Shown piece after piece: positions 5,045 to 6,218 of a stretch of DNA of 6,218 bases. Origin of the DNA: Chloroflexota bacterium. GTDB taxonomy: Bacteria; Chloroflexota; Dehalococcoidia; UBA1151; UBA1328. The notes under the pieces were generated by a model. It made no database searches and was not told the DNA's origin. It saw only the letters and a program-made list of their open reading frames with translations. The stretch lies in the NCBI GenBank assembly GCA_002687335.1, contig NYZY01000076.1, positions 1-6,218 of the forward strand, given 5' to 3'. The number at the start of each line of letters is the position of its first letter. The first letter of the stretch is position 1. A program made the translations under genes and the position numbers.

Positions 5045-6218
5045 TCTTCTACCTCCACGGTAATTTCGTTGTTCGCAACGTGTCGGAAACGGCCTTTGCC
5101 GACCCTGACACGAATCATCCCGGCCGGTTCCATGTGGGGCATTTTCAGACGCCGCAGGACTTCACCACCGCTCTTGAACACAATTGATTTGTCATGTTCT
5201 TCTTCCCACGGGCGCGTCGTGAAATCTATTGCATCCTCACCGCTAATTGTCGCCGGAAGTACGTAGCGGAGACCCGCTCCGGCAGTGATATTGATCTTGG
5301 AATCAGGCAGTTTCCCGGTCATCGCCCATTTTGCAGCGGCAATTCCGGTCTTTTCGGCCTCAAGCGTGGCGTAGTCGACAACGTCATGCACCTGTAGCAC
5401 GTTTCCGCAGGAAAATATTCCGGGTGCTGAAGTGTGGAATGACTCGTCAACGATGGCACCGTTGGTTGCCGGGCTCATCAAAAGTCCCAGATCATTTGCG
5501 AGCTCCGTCTCGGGAATCAGTCCTACGGAGAGAAGCAATGTGTCGCACTCTATGAATCGACGGGTACCTTTTTTTTCACCCATTCTTGGACCCACTTCCG
5601 CAAGTGTGACACCGGTCACACGCTCTTTGCCGTGGATTTCTACCACGGTTGTACTCAGATACAGTGGGATGTTGAAGTCTTCGAGACAGCGGACTATATT
5701 TCCGGCGATGCCGCTGGGCTGAGGGAGGATCTCGGCTACACAAGCTACCTCAGCGCCTTCCAGAGTCATGCGACGGGCCATGATCAGGCCGATGTCTCCA
5801 GAGCCAAGGATAACTACTTTTCGCCCCACAGCAAGATTACTTACATTCATGTAGTACTGCACGGCTCCTGCGGTGTAAACACCCGCCGGTCGTGTGCCGG
5901 CTGTTCCGATTGCGCCGCGAGTGCGTTCGCGGCAGCCCATTGCAAGTATGACTGCTCCAGCCTTAATGGTCTGAACTCCTCTGTCTGATCGCACAGTCAG
6001 AACACGATCTCGTGATAGGCCAGTGACAGTGGTTTTAAGCCACGTCTCAACACCTCGCTCATTCACACGGGCCTCATAAATAGCAGAGTATTCAGGTCCG
6101 GTGAGGGCTTCCTTAAATACTTTCGTACCAAAACCATCATGAATCTGTTGAGGGAGAATCCCTCCTACACGTTCGTCACGCTCGATCATAACCACCCGAT
6201 CTGCCCCTGCACCTTTCG
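5041..6218 (-). CDS. FAD/NAD(P)-dependent oxidoreductase, N-terminus cut by the window edge
   Basis: This is a two-dinucleotide-binding flavoprotein of the pyridine nucleotide-disulfide oxidoreductase type, similar to those paired with glycerol-3-phosphate dehydrogenases and DUF1667 proteins. The first ATG inside the window (6195) is not the true start: the frame is open to the edge (KGAGADRVV precedes it), and the N-terminal FAD-binding GxGxxG motif must lie beyond, roughly 20-30 residues away. Counting from Met 6195, ERDERVGGIL (5-14) is the end of the first beta-alpha-beta unit. AVILAMGCRERTRGA (81-95) is the loop before the second domain. VVILGSGDIG (127-136) is the NAD(P)-binding GxGxxG. 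PGIFSCGNVLQVHDVVDYA (258-276) is the C-terminal FAD-contacting motif. A 90-residue tail follows, ending with the stop TGA 5043-5041, which overlaps the next gene's start. No paired redox cysteines are seen in the visible part. It probably passes electrons between NAD(P)H and a partner dehydrogenase; the substrate is not readable. Confidence 0.88.
   Translation of the reverse strand, partial: KGAGADRVVMIERDERVGGILPQQIHDGFGTKVFKEALTGPEYSAIYEARVNERGVETWLKTTVTGLSRDRVLTVRSDRGVQTIKAGAVILAMGCRERTRGAIGTAGTRPAGVYTAGAVQYYMNVSNLAVGRKVVILGSGDIGLIMARRMTLEGAEVACVAEILPQPSGIAGNIVRCLEDFNIPLYLSTTVVEIHGKERVTGVTLAEVGPRMGEKKGTRRFIECDTLLLSVGLIPETELANDLGLLMSPATNGAIVDESFHTSAPGIFSCGNVLQVHDVVDYATLEAEKTGIAAAKWAMTGKLPDSKINITAGAGLRYVLPATISGEDAIDFTTRPWEEEHDKSIVFKSGGEVLRRLKMPHMEPAGMIRVRVGKGRFRHVANNEITVEVED
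5052..5056 (-). promoter_or_regulatory. Ribosome binding site for the DUF1667 gene, inside the oxidoreductase gene
   Basis: GGAGG at 5056-5052 on the minus strand lies within the last codons of the oxidoreductase and 7 bases before TTG 5044. It supports the TTG start and coupled translation of the two genes. Confidence 0.7.

Noticed and set aside
4689..5063. Plus-strand open frame opposite the DUF1667 gene
   Set aside because: The opposite strand encodes a recognised protein with a conserved cysteine motif and a ribosome binding site, so this is an antisense shadow.

Overview
The window comes from a bacterial chromosome of moderate GC (near half, judged by eye). The genes are spaced out and there are signs of gene decay. 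The sequence does not fix the organism. The TrpB2-type enzyme, the oxidoreductase/DUF1667 pair and the uncharacterised protein at the left would fit an uncultured environmental lineage (a Chloroflexota-like bacterium is one possibility), but this is only inference. No tRNA, rRNA, CRISPR array, transposase or integrase was seen.

Layout, left to right. Positions 1-434 hold a short plus-strand ORF with a clear lipoprotein signal peptide, followed in the same frame, after two stops, by a second short open segment; together they may be a decayed gene. At 435-1295 (minus) lies a protein of unknown function with a TTG start and a good ribosome binding site. The gap 1296-1597 has no gene but contains three perfect palindromes. 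At 1598-2821 (minus) is an MFS transporter. It is divergent from a PLP enzyme of the TrpB2 (stand-alone tryptophan synthase beta-like) family at 3061-4422 (plus), and the 239-bp gap between them should hold both promoters. The enzyme gene meets, tail to tail, a minus-strand unit: an FAD/NAD(P) oxidoreductase cut by the right edge (5041-6218), then a small four-cysteine DUF1667 protein (4679-5044) overlapping it by four bases, then a start-less remnant of a Toprim-domain protein (4385-4678).

How the genes work together. The oxidoreductase and DUF1667 protein are very probably translationally coupled partners of a redox complex; related pairs often sit beside glycerol-3-phosphate dehydrogenase or glycerol kinase genes, which would lie beyond the right edge. 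The TrpB2 enzyme probably acts alone on indole or a related substrate, since no trpA or other trp gene is visible. Its link to the divergent MFS transporter is positional only. I see no convincing new multi-gene system. The items most worth a second look are the Toprim fossil, the unknown protein at 435-1295 and the palindromes upstream of it.
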